Shown here in pieces: positions 36,666-45,561 of a stretch of DNA of 64,000 bases. How positions within the stretch are numbered: position 1 is the first letter of the stretch; each line of letters starts with the position of its first letter. Source of the stretch: Armatimonadota bacterium (GTDB taxonomy: Bacteria; Armatimonadota; Zipacnadia; UBA1398; JAKPQA01). The translations under genes were made by a program, and so were the position numbers. Below the pieces are notes generated by a model. That model made no database searches. It saw only the letters and a list, made by a program, of their open reading frames with translations, and was not told the DNA's origin. The stretch is from positions 25,145-89,144 of the forward strand of contig JAKPQA010000126.1 of the NCBI GenBank assembly GCA_029547025.1, given 5' to 3'.

Positions 36666-37319
36666 ATGCACCGGAGTATCGTGGCGGTGGCTCTGGGCTT
36701 GGTGGTCGGCGTCTGGATCGCCGTTGCGCCACGCCCCGCGTCGGCCGATGCCGATGTGGCCGAACCCGAGGACGAGGGCTGGATCGCCCTGTTCGATGGC
36801 GAGACGCTCGACGGGTGGGACCGGACCGGCAATGCCGAGTGGTCGGTTGAGGACGGGATTCTGGTCGGCAAGCAGGGCCCTGACGGCGCACCCGGGGACA
36901 TCTGGACCCGAGAGGCCTACAAGGACTTTGAGCTCGAGTGCACCTTCAAAGTGATCTGGCCCGCCAATAGCGGCATCTGGTTCCGGTCCGACCAGTCCCA
37001 CGGTAAGCTCGGCTACCAGGTCGACATCCTCCGCATGGAGGAGTACGGTTGCACGGTGGGCACCATCTACTCGGATGGCTTCCTCTCACAGAACAAAGAC
37101 CAGGACCTGGTCAGACTGGACGACTGGAACACCGTGAAGCTCACCGCCCGAGGGTACCACTTCCGGGTGGTGCTCAACGGCCACGAGGTGGGTGACGTCA
37201 CCGATGAGCAGTCCCGCTACGCCGAGGGCCGGATCGGCTTCCAGGTCCATGCGGGGGATCAGTACAAGGATATGCGCATCATGGTGAAGGAGCTCAAGCT
37301 GCGTCCGCTGGAGGACTAG
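36666..37319 (+). CDS. Secreted DUF1080 (3-keto-disaccharide hydrolase-type) protein
   Basis: A 217-residue protein with a signal peptide (residues ~1-27, ending PASA). The body is a concanavalin-like fold of the DUF1080 family: WIALFDGETLDGWDRTGNAEWSVEDGILVG, FELECTFKVIWPANSGIWFR, and the end RIGFQVHAGDQYKDMRIMVKELKL. Some family members cleave 3-keto-glycosides. The sugar-isomerase and oxidoreductase genes elsewhere in the window fit such sugar chemistry, but a link is only inferred. Confidence 0.85.
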   Translation: MHRSIVAVALGLVVGVWIAVAPRPASADADVAEPEDEGWIALFDGETLDGWDRTGNAEWSVEDGILVGKQGPDGAPGDIWTREAYKDFELECTFKVIWPANSGIWFRSDQSHGKLGYQVDILRMEEYGCTVGTIYSDGFLSQNKDQDLVRLDDWNTVKLTARGYHFRVVLNGHEVGDVTDEQSRYAEGRIGFQVHAGDQYKDMRIMVKELKLRPLED

Positions 37320-37406
37320 CCGCCCTCGCCGCCGTCCCCAATACCGCACCAGCCCTCGCCACGGCCCGCGTGGCGGACTGAGGGGTGGTCGATGTAGGAG
37401 CCGTCA

Positions 37407-39224
37407 TTGTCTGAACAACCCCAGCCCATGCTGCTCTCGGGCAACGAGGCCGTCGCCCTGGGTGCCTGGCAGGCCGGCTGCAGCCTGGCCGCCGCCTACC
37501 CCGGCACCCCCTCGTCGGAGATCCTGCCGGCCCTGATACGTTGGGCCGAACGGCACGGTGGCGACATCTACTGTGAGTGGTCGGTGAACGAGAAAGTCGC
37601 TCTCGAAGTCGCCTCAGGTGCCTCGATCGCCGGGGCCCGCACGCTGGCCGCCATGAAGCATGTGGGCCTGAACGTCGCGGCCGATCCGTTCTTCACTCTG
37701 GCCTACACGGGCGTCGAGGGTGGTCTGCTGGTCATATCAGCCGATGACCCCGGCCTGCACTCCTCGCAGAACGAGCAGGACAATCGCATCTACGCGCGAC
37801 ATGCGGGCATCCCGATGCTGGAGCCCGCCGACAGCCAAGAGGCATGTGACTTCGCGCGGCTGGCCTTCGAGCTGAGCGAGCGCTTCGATGTGCCGGTCCT
37901 GCTGCGCCTCACCACCCGCGTGTCCCATTCGAGAACCCCCGTCGTGGCCGGTCTGGAACGGGCCGAGCGCGAGGTAACTGGTGCCACTCCCAACCCCCAG
38001 AAGTACGTGATGGTGCCCGCCCACGCCAAGACGAGGCACGAGGTCCTCCAGCGCAGCTTGGCCCGTGTGGCCCGCTGGGGCGACGAGGCGCCCGTGAACC
38101 GCGTGGACGACGGGGTGGGGGACGTCGCCTTCATCGCCTCGGGACTCGCCTACTGCCTGCTCCGCGAGGTGCTGCCGGAGGCGCCCGTCCTCAAGCTCGG
38201 GATGACCTACCCGTTGCCGGGAAGCCTGATCGGTGGGTTCGTCGAGCGCTTCGCACGCGTCGTCGTGGTCGAGGAGCTTGAGCCGTTCCTCTTCGAGCAG
38301 ATCCGAGCCCTGGGCCACGCCGTCGACCGTCTGCCCGCCGAACTGCAGCTGGGCGAGTTGACTCCCGACCGTCTGGTCCATGGCCTCCGCCAGATCGGTA
38401 TCGAGCCCACGGGGCTGAGTCCGGCACCAGACGAAGCACTGGGCCCTCCGGCCGGCCTGCCCGCGCGGCCGCCGGTGCTCTGTCCGGGCTGCGCGCACCG
38501 CGCCGTGTTCGCCGTTCTGCGGAAGCTCAAGGTTTTCGTGACGGGGGATATCGGCTGCTACACACTGGCCACACTCGAGCCGCTGGCAGCCCTGCACACG
38601 TGCCTGGACATGGGGGCGGGCATCAGCCAGGCTCACGGCATCTCGAGGGCAACGGGTGGCAAACAGAAGGCTGTGGCCGTGATCGGCGACTCGACTTTCA
38701 CACACATGGGAATGCCTGCTCTGCTCAACGCCATCTACAACGGCGGCGACTTCGTGACTCTCATACTGGATAACCGCAGCACGGCGATGACGGGCGGGCA
38801 GGACCATCCCGGGACCGGGACCACCCTCCGAGGTGAGAGCAGCCGGGCACTCGACTTCGCAAGGTTGGCGGAAGCCATGGGGGCCGAGATGGTCATGCAG
38901 GTTCCGGTCAGTGACCCGAAGGCCATCGAAGCGGGCCTCCGTCAGGCGCTGAATCACCGGGGGCCTGCGGTGGTCATTGCCTCGGGACTGTGCCCGCTGC
39001 GCTACCGGGTGCGGACCACGCCCTATGCTATCGATCGGGAGAAGTGCACCCTCTGCCGGCGCTGCCTGGCCTTGGGGTGTCCGGCGTTGGGGCTGTCCGT
39101 CGACTCCGGGTTGAAATGGCCGGTGATCGACGCGGCGCTCTGCAACGGCTGCGGGCTCTGCGCTCAGGAGTGCCTGCTGGGAGCCATCTCACTGGCCGAC
39201 GCGAACGGGGGGGATGCGGTGTGA
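37407..39224 (+). CDS. iorA: Indolepyruvate ferredoxin oxidoreductase alpha subunit
   Basis: A 605-residue subunit of a thiamine-diphosphate 2-oxoacid:ferredoxin oxidoreductase that turns aryl-pyruvates into aryl-acetyl-CoA. The pyrimidine domain is at the N-terminus ([29 protein letters not shown]). The TPP domain follows ([35 protein letters not shown]). Two 4Fe-4S clusters lie at the C-terminus: [13 protein letters not shown] and [11 protein letters not shown]. The start is TTG 37407 after TAGGAG. It overlaps iorB, and a paaK homologue follows, the usual arrangement. Confidence 0.95.
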   Translation: MSEQPQPMLLSGNEAVALGAWQAGCSLAAAYPGTPSSEILPALIRWAERHGGDIYCEWSVNEKVALEVASGASIAGARTLAAMKHVGLNVAADPFFTLAYTGVEGGLLVISADDPGLHSSQNEQDNRIYARHAGIPMLEPADSQEACDFARLAFELSERFDVPVLLRLTTRVSHSRTPVVAGLERAEREVTGATPNPQKYVMVPAHAKTRHEVLQRSLARVARWGDEAPVNRVDDGVGDVAFIASGLAYCLLREVLPEAPVLKLGMTYPLPGSLIGGFVERFARVVVVEELEPFLFEQIRALGHAVDRLPAELQLGELTPDRLVHGLRQIGIEPTGLSPAPDEALGPPAGLPARPPVLCPGCAHRAVFAVLRKLKVFVTGDIGCYTLATLEPLAALHTCLDMGAGISQAHGISRATGGKQKAVAVIGDSTFTHMGMPALLNAIYNGGDFVTLILDNRSTAMTGGQDHPGTGTTLRGESSRALDFARLAEAMGAEMVMQVPVSDPKAIEAGLRQALNHRGPAVVIASGLCPLRYRVRTTPYAIDREKCTLCRRCLALGCPALGLSVDSGLKWPVIDAALCNGCGLCAQECLLGAISLADANGGDAV

Positions 39225-39790
39225 TGGCCAACGTGCTGTTTGCCGGCGTGGGCGGCCAGGGCGTGGTGACAGCCAGCGACCTACTGGCCCATGCGGCATT
39301 ACGGGCAGGGTGGAACGTGAAGAAGGCAGAGACGCACGGCATGGCCCAGCGTGGCGGGAGCGTGGTCACCCATGTGCGCGTGTCGCCCGATCAGCCGGTT
39401 CACTCGCCACTGATCCCCCACGGCTGTGCGGACTACCTGATCGCCCTCGAGTTGCTCGAGGGCGTGCGTACATTGTGGATGCTGGCGCCGGGCGGCCAGG
39501 TGATCGCCGATGCGAGGCGAATACCGCCCATCACAGTCACGTCCGGGGCCGCCACGTACCCCGATGGCCTGGAGGACCAGCTCCGTTCGCGCGGACGGGT
39601 CCTCCCCGCCACCGAGGAAGCGACGCGGATGGGCGACGCTCGCGCAGCAAACGCACTGCTTCTGGGTGCCCTGGGTCGAGATCTGGGACTCCCCGAGGAT
39701 GCCTGGCAGTCGGCCTTTGCCGCGGTGTTGAACCCGAAGGCACTGGACCTGAACTGGCGGACATTCCTCAAGGGAGCCAGCGGCAGATGA
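39224..39790 (+). CDS. iorB: Indolepyruvate ferredoxin oxidoreductase beta subunit
   Basis: A 188-residue gamma/beta subunit of the 2-oxoacid oxidoreductase: [39 protein letters not shown] and [11 protein letters not shown] are family hallmarks. ATG 39224 overlaps the iorA stop by one base, and its stop overlaps the paaK start (ATGA), so all three are translationally coupled. Confidence 0.93.
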   Translation: MANVLFAGVGGQGVVTASDLLAHAALRAGWNVKKAETHGMAQRGGSVVTHVRVSPDQPVHSPLIPHGCADYLIALELLEGVRTLWMLAPGGQVIADARRIPPITVTSGAATYPDGLEDQLRSRGRVLPATEEATRMGDARAANALLLGALGRDLGLPEDAWQSAFAAVLNPKALDLNWRTFLKGASGR

Positions 39791-41088
39791 TCTTCGATCC
39801 CTACCACGAGTGCATGGATGTCGAGCAACGCCGCGAGCTGCAGATTCGAAGGCTTCGGGAGACCGTCGCCCGCCTGATGGTCTCGGTGCCGTTCTACCGC
39901 GACCGATTCCGGTCGCACGGGATCGAGCCGGAGGCGCTCCAGTCCATTGACGACCTGAAGAACCTGCCCTTCACCACCAAGGACGACCTCCGCGAGACGT
40001 ACCCCTACGGCATGTTCGCCGCGCCCCTGCCCGACATCGTGCGACTCCACGCCTCCTCCGGCACCAGCGGACGCCCGACCCTGGTCGGCTACACGGCTGA
40101 GGACATCGAGATCTGGTCCGATGTGATCGCGCGGTCGATTTGCTGCGCCGGGGGGGACAGCCACGACATCCTCCACGTGGCCTATGGCTATGGCCTGTTC
40201 ACCGGCGGGCTTGGCCTTCATTTCGGCGGCGAGCGACTCGGCTGCACGGTAGTCCCCATGTCGGCAGGCAACACCAAACGGCAGCTTCGCATGATGGTCG
40301 ACTTGGGATGCACTCTCCTCGCTTGCACGCCGTCGTACGCCCTGACGTTGGCGGACGCGGCCCAGGAGGAAGGGGTCAGCCGCGACCAGCTCAAGCTGCG
40401 CAGTGGGATCTTCGGTGCCGAGCCGTGGTCCGACGGCATGCGCCAGCAGGTCGAGGAGCGCCTGGGCTTGTCGGCTCACGACATCTACGGTCTGAGCGAG
40501 ATCATCGGCCCGGGCGTGTCGCAGGAGTGTGGGGAGAAGAACGGTCTGCATGTGTTCGACGACCACTTCGTCCCCGAGATCGTGGACCCCGACACCGGAG
40601 AGTCCCTGCCTCCCGGGCAAGAGGGCGAGCTGGTGATCACGTGCATCACCAAGCGCTGTCTGCCCCTGATCCGCTACCGCACGCGTGATATCAGCGCGCT
40701 CTACACCGAACCATGCCCTTGCTCGCGAACCCATGTGCGTATGGCTCGCATCACGGGCCGGACCGACGACATGCTGATCATCCGCGGGGTGAACGTGTTT
40801 CCCTCCCAGATCGAGGAAGTCCTGACCCGCGTCGAGGGTGTCGAGCCGCACTACCAGATCGTGGTGGGCCGCGAGGGGCACATGGACACGCTCGAAGTCC
40901 AGGTCGAGGTCACGCCTCACATCATGGCCGACACCATCGGAGGCATGGAGCGCCTCGAGCGTGAGATCGCACGCGAGCTCCAGGCGACTCTGAGCCTCAC
41001 CGCGAAGGTGCGACTGGTCGAGCCCCAGACCATCGCCCGCTCCGAGGGCAAGGCCAAGCGGGTAATCGACCTGCGCAAGGAGGGCTAA
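39787..41088 (+). CDS. paaK: Phenylacetate-CoA ligase (AMP-forming)
   Basis: A 433-residue adenylate-forming ligase. The P-loop is [17 protein letters not shown], the A4-like motif is [15 protein letters not shown], and the C-terminal lid motif is [15 protein letters not shown]. Coupling to iorAB is typical of operons handling aryl-acetates from aromatic amino acids, where the ligase and oxidoreductase interconvert the acid, its CoA ester and the 2-oxoacid. ATG 39787 overlaps the iorB stop. Confidence 0.93.
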   Translation: MIFDPYHECMDVEQRRELQIRRLRETVARLMVSVPFYRDRFRSHGIEPEALQSIDDLKNLPFTTKDDLRETYPYGMFAAPLPDIVRLHASSGTSGRPTLVGYTAEDIEIWSDVIARSICCAGGDSHDILHVAYGYGLFTGGLGLHFGGERLGCTVVPMSAGNTKRQLRMMVDLGCTLLACTPSYALTLADAAQEEGVSRDQLKLRSGIFGAEPWSDGMRQQVEERLGLSAHDIYGLSEIIGPGVSQECGEKNGLHVFDDHFVPEIVDPDTGESLPPGQEGELVITCITKRCLPLIRYRTRDISALYTEPCPCSRTHVRMARITGRTDDMLIIRGVNVFPSQIEEVLTRVEGVEPHYQIVVGREGHMDTLEVQVEVTPHIMADTIGGMERLEREIARELQATLSLTAKVRLVEPQTIARSEGKAKRVIDLRKEG

Positions 41089-41091
41089 GCC

Positions 41092-41541
41092 ATGCCGTGC
41101 ACGCGCTGCGCCAAACAGGTCTCGGTATTCCTCGAGAACAAACCAGGGCGGCTGACCGACGTCTGCCGGGCGTTGGGAGACGCCGGTGTGAACATCCGAG
41201 CCTTCTGTGTGGCCGAGGCGTCGGAGTTCGGGATTCTCCGGCTGATCGTGGACAAACCGGACGTGGCGGCCGAGACGCTGGCCGCCAGAGGCTACGCGGT
41301 GACCGAGCACGAGGTGCTGGCCGTACAGCTCCAAGACCGTCCCGGTGACCTGGCGCGTGCCCTGACGGCGCTCTCGGGCGCGGGGATCAACGTCGAGTAC
41401 ATCTACGCCTTCCTGACACCCAAGGAGCAGCAGGCAGTGGTGATCTTTCGCGTGGCCGATGCCCAAGTCGCGGACACGATCGCGCGGCTCGAGGAAGCCG
41501 CCTTCGAGGTCATCCCGGCGGAGCGGATCTACGGAATGTAG
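41092..41541 (+). CDS. Tandem ACT-domain protein
   Basis: A 149-residue protein made of two ACT domains: KQVSVFLENKPGRLTDVCRALGDAGVNIRAF (residues ~6-70) and VLAVQLQDRPGDLARALTALSGAGINVEYIYAF (~75-145). ACT domains bind amino acids as regulators. It starts three bases after the paaK stop, so it probably senses an aromatic amino acid or related product for the iorAB-paaK pathway; this is an inference from context. Confidence 0.9.
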   Translation: MPCTRCAKQVSVFLENKPGRLTDVCRALGDAGVNIRAFCVAEASEFGILRLIVDKPDVAAETLAARGYAVTEHEVLAVQLQDRPGDLARALTALSGAGINVEYIYAFLTPKEQQAVVIFRVADAQVADTIARLEEAAFEVIPAERIYGM

Positions 41542-41595
41542 GCCTCGCATGCCGGGGCCTGGGATAGGCCGGCGCGAGCGGAGGAGCGCGGTCCC

Positions 41596-42963
41596 ATGGC
41601 ACGCCGTGCGCCCAATATCGTCCTGATCATCTGCCACGATCTGGGGCAGTACTGCCGCTGCTACGGAGCCGATGCTCCCACGCCCCATGTCGACGAACTC
41701 GCGGCGCGTGGCGTCCTGTTCTCGAACTACCACTGCTCGGCCGCGCAGTGCTCACCCAGCCGGGGAAGCATCATGACGGGCCGCATGCCCCACACCAACG
41801 GCCTCGCCGGCCTCGCGCATCTGGGGTTCGGGTACCACCCCGGCGAACGCACTCTCGCGATGTATCTGGCCGAGGCCGGGTATGAGACCGTGCTGTTCGG
41901 CATGCAACACGAGACCACGGCAGACCCTGCCACACTCGGCTACTCCGCCGTCCACGGAGAGCCCGGACGGGCCAGGGACGTGATGGCAAAAGCCGCAGCC
42001 TCTCTCCTGTCCCGAGGAGGCGACACGGCCCGCCCCTTCTTCTACTGCGTCGGAACGTTTGAGGTGCACCGACCCTACCACCAGGCCGGCTATCACCACA
42101 GCGATCCGGTGCAGGTGTCAGTGCCACCGTGGCTGCCAGACCGCCCCGGGATCCGCGAAGACATCGCGGGCCTGAATGGCCTGGTGCGGGAGCTCGATGG
42201 GGCCGTTGGTCTGCTCTCGCGGGCTCTGGAACAGTCGGGCCTCGCTGAGGAGACCCTCGTGGTATTCACCACGGACCATGGGCTGGCCATGCCGCGGGCG
42301 AAGGGCACGTGCTTCGATGCGGGAATGAAGACAGCACTCATCGTCTCGCAACCGGGCGCCGTGCCGTGCGGCCGGGTGGATAACTCACTTCTTGCCAACT
42401 GCGACCTGCTGCCAACACTGCTCGAACTGGCGGGAGTCGAGCCGCCGGACCACCTGAACGGGCGCAGCTTCGCGGGCCTGTTGACAGGGAGGGCTCACGA
42501 GCCCCGGCACGACGTACTGCTCGAGATGACGTGGCATGACCTGTACAACCCCATGCGCGCCGTGAAGACGGCGAACAGGAAGTACATCCGCAGCTTCGCG
42601 CGGCTCCCGCTCGTCTATCTCCCCAAGGACATCTGGCAGAGCCCGTCCGGGCGCGAGGTATGGCCCGAGTACTATGCGGAGGCGCGGCCCGAGGAGGAAC
42701 TATACGACCTCGAGACAGACCCCATGGAGTACCGAAACGTCGCCGACGATCCTGCCTACGCCGCAGACCTGGCCCGACTCCGCCAGCGGGTGCTCTCGGA
42801 GATGGACCGCACCGGCGACCGCCTGCTCCAGGGGCCCTGGCCGGCCCCGCCCCGGTACATTGAGGCGGCGACGGGATGGAGTCGTTCGCCAAGTGACCGG
42901 GAGTGGTTCGAACAAGCCACTAACGGCGATCTCGCCTGCCTGATGCCCCGTATCCTCCGCTAG
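41596..42963 (+). CDS. Sulfatase (formylglycine type)
   Basis: A 455-residue arylsulfatase-superfamily enzyme. The modification motif is C52-S-P-S-R, where Cys is converted to formylglycine by the sulfatase-modifying enzyme. Metal and substrate motifs include NIVLIICHDLGQY near the N-terminus and FTTDHGLAMPRAKGTCFD in the middle. No N-terminal signal peptide is evident, so it is either cytoplasmic or exported by other means. It is the kind used for sulfated glycans or sulfate esters. A formylglycine-generating enzyme is not in the window. Confidence 0.93.
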   Translation: MARRAPNIVLIICHDLGQYCRCYGADAPTPHVDELAARGVLFSNYHCSAAQCSPSRGSIMTGRMPHTNGLAGLAHLGFGYHPGERTLAMYLAEAGYETVLFGMQHETTADPATLGYSAVHGEPGRARDVMAKAAASLLSRGGDTARPFFYCVGTFEVHRPYHQAGYHHSDPVQVSVPPWLPDRPGIREDIAGLNGLVRELDGAVGLLSRALEQSGLAEETLVVFTTDHGLAMPRAKGTCFDAGMKTALIVSQPGAVPCGRVDNSLLANCDLLPTLLELAGVEPPDHLNGRSFAGLLTGRAHEPRHDVLLEMTWHDLYNPMRAVKTANRKYIRSFARLPLVYLPKDIWQSPSGREVWPEYYAEARPEEELYDLETDPMEYRNVADDPAYAADLARLRQRVLSEMDRTGDRLLQGPWPAPPRYIEAATGWSRSPSDREWFEQATNGDLACLMPRILR

Positions 42964-43151
42964 GGGCCGATGGTCGCGCGAGGACATGGCAGACGCCGCT
43001 AGGTTGGCGCGGGTTGGCCCCGGCACCGATGTGTGTCGCCACAGCGAGTGCATGGTCCGCCAGCCCGCACCAGAGTCAACCAGGATTCGCCTATGCCGAG
43101 GGTGAACTGGCCCCCGGCCATGGCGAACAGACCCGGGGTAGAGGAGGAAGG

Positions 43152-45422
43152 ATGGCAGTCGCCGACAGCATGACCCCAGCCGGCAGTGACAGCCTCCAGC
43201 CCGGTCAGCCGGCCGGTGCGCCCGATACCCTCACCCACCCGTTCGAGGGGCGCATCCTGACATGGCGGAGCGTGCTCCTCTGCTTGGTCTCAGGCTTCGT
43301 CACGGTCCTGTGGATCCGGCAGGTCGAGCTCATCAAGATGACCTGCCAGGTGTCCGAGAGTGTCCCTCCAATCCCCGCAGTGGCCGTTCTGGTGCTTGGA
43401 GCCGTGCTCCTGTCCGCCTGGCGCGGCGGGCTGCGGAAGATCCTCGCGCGGCGTGTGGCCGTGTCCGGCGCGGGTGTCGTGGTGCTGGCCGCCGGCATGA
43501 GCATCTACACGCAGGAGGCCTTGTGGTGCCGTTCGGTGGGGACACTACTGGGCCTCGCCGGCCTGACGGCGGCGGGCGTGGGCATCGCGGCCCCCTGGCT
43601 ATACCGGGCGCGTGACCGCCTGATGCTGACCCGAGCCGAGATCTTCGGGATCTACATCTTCGTGTCGATCGTCTCGGTCATGTCCTCGGTGGGTGGGCTT
43701 CGACTCGTGCTGCCGTGTCTTTCATCCCTCCGGTACTTCCAGACCACCGAGAACCACTTCGGCGACTTCGAGCAGTACCTCCCCGACTGGTTCGGTCCCA
43801 AGGACCCCGAGGCCATCCGGCAGTTCTATGAAGGAGTCAACTACGAAGCGCCCACACCGGACCTCGGCCAGATCCCGGTGATCAGCGAGGTGCTGGGCGG
43901 CCTGGCCTCGGTTCTGGGCACCCACCGCATGGTCCCATGGGAGCATTGGCGTGCGCCCATCGCCATGTGGTTCATGTTCCTTTTCGTCTTCTTCACGACC
44001 ATGTTGTGCACGGTGGCTCTGCTCCGCAGACAGTGGGCCGATAGCGAGCGCCTGAGCTACCCTCTGGTCGAGTTTGCCCGGAGCATGACCCGGCCCGAGG
44101 AGCTCCACGGCGGCAAGCCGTTTTTCCGGAACACCCTCATGTGGTGCGGCTTCGGGCTCTCGGTGCTCTACAATGTGGTGAACCTGCTGAACGCGCTGAA
44201 CCCTTCAGTCCCGGCGCTCGGGAAGACCTTCAGTCTCGGGCAGTTCCTCACCGAGCATCCGTGGAACTCGCTGGCCGGGCTCACCATCCACTTCCGCCCC
44301 GAGATCGTCGGGTTGGCTTTCCTGATATCGCTCGAGGTGCTGTTCTCGGTCTGGTTCTTCTACGGCCTCCTCCTCGTCGAGACCGTGGCCATGGTGGCCA
44401 TGGGGATGCGCGTGGCCGGGCAGCCGTTCGAGCCGGAACAGAGCGCGGGAGCCTACCTGGCCCTCGGGCTGTTCCTGCTCTGGATGGGTCGCGGGACGAT
44501 TCTGCGCGCCCTGCGCGGCGCCGAGGCAAGCTGGGGTGATCGGCTCGCGCTATATGGAGCCATCGGTGGAATGGCCCTGCTTGTCGCGTTCTGCGTCTAT
44601 GCCGGAATGGCTCTTCCGGTGGCCGTGTCGTACATGGCACTGCTGCTGCTGTTCGGCCTCGTCTATGCACGGATCCGGGCCGAGACCGGAGCTCCCCTTG
44701 TGTGGCTGTTTCCCTTCTGGCAGCAGGAGAAGATGATCCTCAACGTCGCCGGTCTGAAGAACCTGGCACCAAACAAGGACTTTCGCAGTGCCACGATCCT
44801 CTCGGGCATGATGTTCATGGCCCGGGGGTTCTACCCGACCATGATGGGCACGCAGGTCGAGGCCTTTCGCCTGAGCGACGAGTGGCGCGGGCGCGCCCGG
44901 CAGATGGTCTGGGTGATCTTGCTGGCGGGTGCGGCCGGGCTGCTGCTGTCCGGCTGGATGCATCTCACGACCTACTACCAGTACGGAGGAAACGTACTCG
45001 AGGGCGGGTCGACCCAGGGAGGCTACCGCATTGCCCTGTCGGTCGAGGAGTACACGAACCTTGCCAACACCTCGCTGGATCCCCCGGGGCCCAACCGAGC
45101 CCTCACCGAGGCCCATGTGGCGGGTGGCCTGCAGACCCTTGCACTCATACTCGCTCGGAAGGTGTTCCTGAGGTTCCCCCTGCACCCGCTCGGGTTCGCC
45201 ATGGCCACGGTTTTCGGGTCGGTCATGTGGTTCTCGTTCTTCCTCGTCTGGGTCATCAAGTCGATTGTGCTCCGCGTGGGAGGCATTCGGCTCTACCGCA
45301 ATCTCGTGCCGCTGTTTCTCGGGACGGCTCTGGGCCACTTTTTCGGCGCGGGCGTGTGTCTGGGCATCGCCGGGCTCTGGGGGGGCGACGTGTTCATGCT
45401 CTACCAGGTGTGGTTCGGTTAG
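43152..45422 (+). CDS. Second DUF6785-type polytopic membrane protein
   Basis: About 756 residues with many hydrophobic segments, first at ~40-60 (WRSVLLCLVSGFVTVLWIRQ). It resembles the family of the 458-2431 protein but is longer and divergent. Family-like pieces are FGIYIFVSIVSVMSSVGGL, MVWVILLAGAAGLLLSGWMHL and the C-terminal FGTVFGSVMWFSFFLVWVIKS-like segment. ATG 43152 directly follows GAGGAGGAAGG; the frame is open to 43014 without support. Transport function is inferred. Confidence 0.75.
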   Translation: MAVADSMTPAGSDSLQPGQPAGAPDTLTHPFEGRILTWRSVLLCLVSGFVTVLWIRQVELIKMTCQVSESVPPIPAVAVLVLGAVLLSAWRGGLRKILARRVAVSGAGVVVLAAGMSIYTQEALWCRSVGTLLGLAGLTAAGVGIAAPWLYRARDRLMLTRAEIFGIYIFVSIVSVMSSVGGLRLVLPCLSSLRYFQTTENHFGDFEQYLPDWFGPKDPEAIRQFYEGVNYEAPTPDLGQIPVISEVLGGLASVLGTHRMVPWEHWRAPIAMWFMFLFVFFTTMLCTVALLRRQWADSERLSYPLVEFARSMTRPEELHGGKPFFRNTLMWCGFGLSVLYNVVNLLNALNPSVPALGKTFSLGQFLTEHPWNSLAGLTIHFRPEIVGLAFLISLEVLFSVWFFYGLLLVETVAMVAMGMRVAGQPFEPEQSAGAYLALGLFLLWMGRGTILRALRGAEASWGDRLALYGAIGGMALLVAFCVYAGMALPVAVSYMALLLLFGLVYARIRAETGAPLVWLFPFWQQEKMILNVAGLKNLAPNKDFRSATILSGMMFMARGFYPTMMGTQVEAFRLSDEWRGRARQMVWVILLAGAAGLLLSGWMHLTTYYQYGGNVLEGGSTQGGYRIALSVEEYTNLANTSLDPPGPNRALTEAHVAGGLQTLALILARKVFLRFPLHPLGFAMATVFGSVMWFSFFLVWVIKSIVLRVGGIRLYRNLVPLFLGTALGHFFGAGVCLGIAGLWGGDVFMLYQVWFG

Positions 45423-45561
45423 CCCTCCACCCACTCGAGAGGCGGCGCGACCCCCTTTCGGCCCGGGCAGCACACCACGTGTGCGTGTGCCGATGCCGTC
45501 GCGCAACCGGCAGCTTCTGGAGCCGATCGTGCTAACATGGGCCCAGGAGGCGACGCGCTCT

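Noticed and set aside
39433..41733. 766-codon open frame on the minus strand
   Set aside because: It lies fully antisense to iorB, paaK and the ACT gene, which have clear domains. Its translation has no family features; long antisense frames are expected at this GC content.
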